Part shown: in pieces, positions 4,656 to 5,800 of the stretch
Numbering within the stretch: the stretch's first letter is position 1
Layout of the letters: each line of letters starts with the position of its first letter
Assembly (NCBI GenBank): GCA_029777755.1
Contig: JAKORQ010000050.1
Span: forward strand, 1-5,800
Length of the DNA stretch: 5,800 bases
Origin: Planctomycetota bacterium
GTDB taxonomy: Bacteria > Planctomycetota > Phycisphaerae > Tepidisphaerales > Tepidisphaeraceae
Direction: 5' to 3'
Program-made: the position numbers and the translations under genes
The notes under the pieces: generated by a model
What the model was told of the DNA's origin: nothing
Seen by the model: only the letters and a program-made list of their open reading frames with translations
The model's database searches: none

Positions 4656-5677
4656 GCGACCAGCAGACCATCCTCAAAGCCTCCGAGGTCAGCAAGGCGT
4701 TCCAGATGGGCGACAGCACCATCCACGTGCTCAAGGGCGCATCGCTGGAGGTGAAGGCCGGCGAATTCGTCGCCATCGAGGGCCGCTCCGGGTCGGGCAA
4801 GAGCACCCTGCTGCATATTCTCGGCTCGCTCGAATCGGTCACTGATGGCAGGACGTACTTCCAGGAGCATGATTACACGCTGCGTGAACCGCCGCCGGCC
4901 CCGCGGCTGGTTGAGTCATTCTCGCGCTGGAAGGTGCTGATGATCCTGCTGGCCGGCCTGCTGGCGACCACTATTGCTGCCCTGCTTACCAGCAACCGCA
5001 TCCTCTCCGACATGGCCATCGCCAATTACCAGGCAATGACGCTGCCGATCGACGAGGTAGTGGAAGAACCGGCGTCGATGCAGACGCTGCGAACACTGGC
5101 GTGGACGTTCCTCGCCCTGCAGATCGCGTGGGGAGTGCTGATCGCCGGGTGGCTTGGACTGTTTGTCTATCGCTTCTGGCTTCGCCGGGAATATCGCCGT
5201 CGGCAGAACGCGGCGGCCGAGCTGCGCCGTCGGGATTTCGGCTTCATCTTCCAGTTCTATCACCTGCTGCCCGAGCTGAGCGTGCTGGAGAACGTGCTTT
5301 TCCCGGCGATGGTGGACATGGGCTGGATCGAGTACCTGCGCAGCCGCTCGCAACTGCGCCAGCGGGCGAAGGAACTGCTCACGGAATTGGGCATGGAGCA
5401 TCGGCTCAAGCACAAGCCCGCGCAGCTCTCCGGCGGTGAACGCCAGCGCGTGGCGATCGCTCGGGCGCTCATGAACTCGCCCAAGGTGCTGTTCGCCGAC
5501 GAGCCTACCGGCAACCTCGACGCCGAGACCGGCAAGCAGATCATGAACCTGCTGGAGGACCTGCACCGCAAGAAGGGCCAGACTATCGTGATGGTAACGC
5601 ACGATCGCTCGGTGGCACGGCAGGCCGACCGCATCCTCGTGATGGCCGGCGGAAAGCTGCATGCGGTAACCGGGTAA
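4652..5677 (+). CDS. LolD-type ABC ATPase with an inserted two-helix transmembrane domain
   Basis: This is the nucleotide-binding subunit that powers the adjacent permease (ATGA overlap). All motifs are intact: Walker A GRSGSGKST (44-52), Q-loop Gln201 in FGFIFQFYHLLPELSVLENV, signature LSGGE (259-263), Walker B VLFADEP (279-285) with catalytic Glu284, D-loop NLD (288-290) and His317 in the switch. The QFYHLLPELSVLENV and LSGGERQRVAIARAL blocks are LolD/MacB-like. It is 341 residues against about 230 for LolD. Walker A Lys to Q-loop Gln is 151 residues apart, about 46 in E. coli LolD. The extra part (about 79-186) has two hydrophobic helices (about 94-113 and 149-177) separated by about 35 residues with an acidic patch. 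Basic residues flank both outer ends (SRWK; RFWLRREYRRRQ), which by the positive-inside rule puts the loop in the periplasm and both ATPase halves in the cytosol. The frame is uninterrupted. Confidence 0.93.
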   Translation: MSDQQTILKASEVSKAFQMGDSTIHVLKGASLEVKAGEFVAIEGRSGSGKSTLLHILGSLESVTDGRTYFQEHDYTLREPPPAPRLVESFSRWKVLMILLAGLLATTIAALLTSNRILSDMAIANYQAMTLPIDEVVEEPASMQTLRTLAWTFLALQIAWGVLIAGWLGLFVYRFWLRREYRRRQNAAAELRRRDFGFIFQFYHLLPELSVLENVLFPAMVDMGWIEYLRSRSQLRQRAKELLTELGMEHRLKHKPAQLSGGERQRVAIARALMNSPKVLFADEPTGNLDAETGKQIMNLLEDLHRKKGQTIVMVTHDRSVARQADRILVMAGGKLHAVTG

Positions 5678-5725
5678 TTTCCGATCCTCGATTTTGCCGA
5701 ATTGCGATCTGGACGGGATCAAACC

Positions 5726-5756
5726 TTGTAATCGAGATGAGACTGTCTCCTATACT
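5726..5756 (+). promoter_or_regulatory. Possible promoter for the gene starting at 5762
   Basis: TATACT (5751-5756, 5 of 6 to consensus) lies 5 bp before an ATG. TTGTAA (5726-5731) could be a -35 with a long 19-bp spacer. Transcription would begin at or next to the ATG, implying a leaderless mRNA. No Shine-Dalgarno is present. The 84-bp gap after the ATPase stop holds no clear intrinsic terminator. Confidence 0.4.
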
Positions 5757-5761
5757 TTGCC

Positions 5762-5800
5762 ATGAGTTCCCTACCATCACCTGACGCGATTGATATCGCC
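5762..5800 (+). CDS. N-terminus of an unidentified protein (runs off window)
   Basis: Thirteen codons are visible from ATG 5762 to the window end (MSSLPSPDAIDIA), open in frame. A Ser/Pro-rich opening is all that can be said; no family can be assigned. The start is supported by the TATACT box just upstream and by the end of the ATPase gene 84 bp before, not by a ribosome binding site. Confidence 0.45.
   Translation, partial: MSSLPSPDAIDIA

Noticed and set aside
4880..5215. The ATPase insert as a sequencing or assembly chimera
   Set aside because: The frame is open through both edges, composition matches the rest of the gene, charge placement obeys the positive-inside rule, and strand and helix boundaries are respected. 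It remains testable by reads or relatives.
5683..5720. Intrinsic terminator after the ATPase gene (GATCC ... GGATC)
   Set aside because: The pairing is only about 5 bp around a 28-base loop with no following T-run.

Overview
The window is GC-rich and densely coded, with every recognisable gene on the + strand. The gene set is a truncated dapB, a DUF2007-type zinc-ribbon membrane protein, lysS, a 'four helix bundle' (23S rRNA intervening-sequence type) protein, a LolC/LolE-type ABC permease and its LolD-type ATPase. This suggests a Gram-negative-type bacterium. The particular four-helix-bundle variant (a 'LWRLEAYRLAL' opening and an 'IAEGYSR' core) and the oversized Lol-like proteins make me lean towards Planctomycetes (Phycisphaerae-like). 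That is an inference from family resemblance and no marker in the window proves it.

Layout. Positions 1-488 hold the C-terminal catalytic part of dapB (lysine/diaminopimelate synthesis). After 36 bp containing a TACAAT box and a perfect 6-bp hairpin comes a 183-residue protein (525-1076) with a DUF2007-like domain, an acidic linker and a zinc ribbon whose two CxxC knuckles are separated by a transmembrane hairpin. lysS (1155-2663) follows a plausible sigma70-type promoter. Between the lysS stop and the permease start lies a compact 467-bp element (2667-3133). It has inverted arms built from three 7-bp units plus GAC, encloses the four-helix-bundle gene, and is bordered on both sides by AGCCT. 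Removing it leaves lysS and the permease gene only 5 bp apart, so it looks like an insertion into a tight lysS-lol junction. The permease (3141-4655) and ATPase (4652-5677) overlap by ATGA and form one transporter operon. A new gene appears to start at 5762 after a TATACT box and runs off the window.

How the genes work together. dapB and lysS share a lysine theme, making the precursor and charging the tRNA. The permease and ATPase should form a homodimeric LolCE-like type VII (mechanotransmission) ABC transporter acting on an envelope substrate, classically lipoproteins.

The most unusual item is the ATPase. Its sequence is interrupted between Walker A and the Q-loop by about 105 residues predicted to form two transmembrane helices with a periplasmic loop. 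All catalytic motifs remain intact, so this nucleotide-binding subunit appears to be membrane-anchored. The partner permease also has an enlarged periplasmic domain. The second item to examine is the four-helix-bundle element with its heptad-repeat arms.
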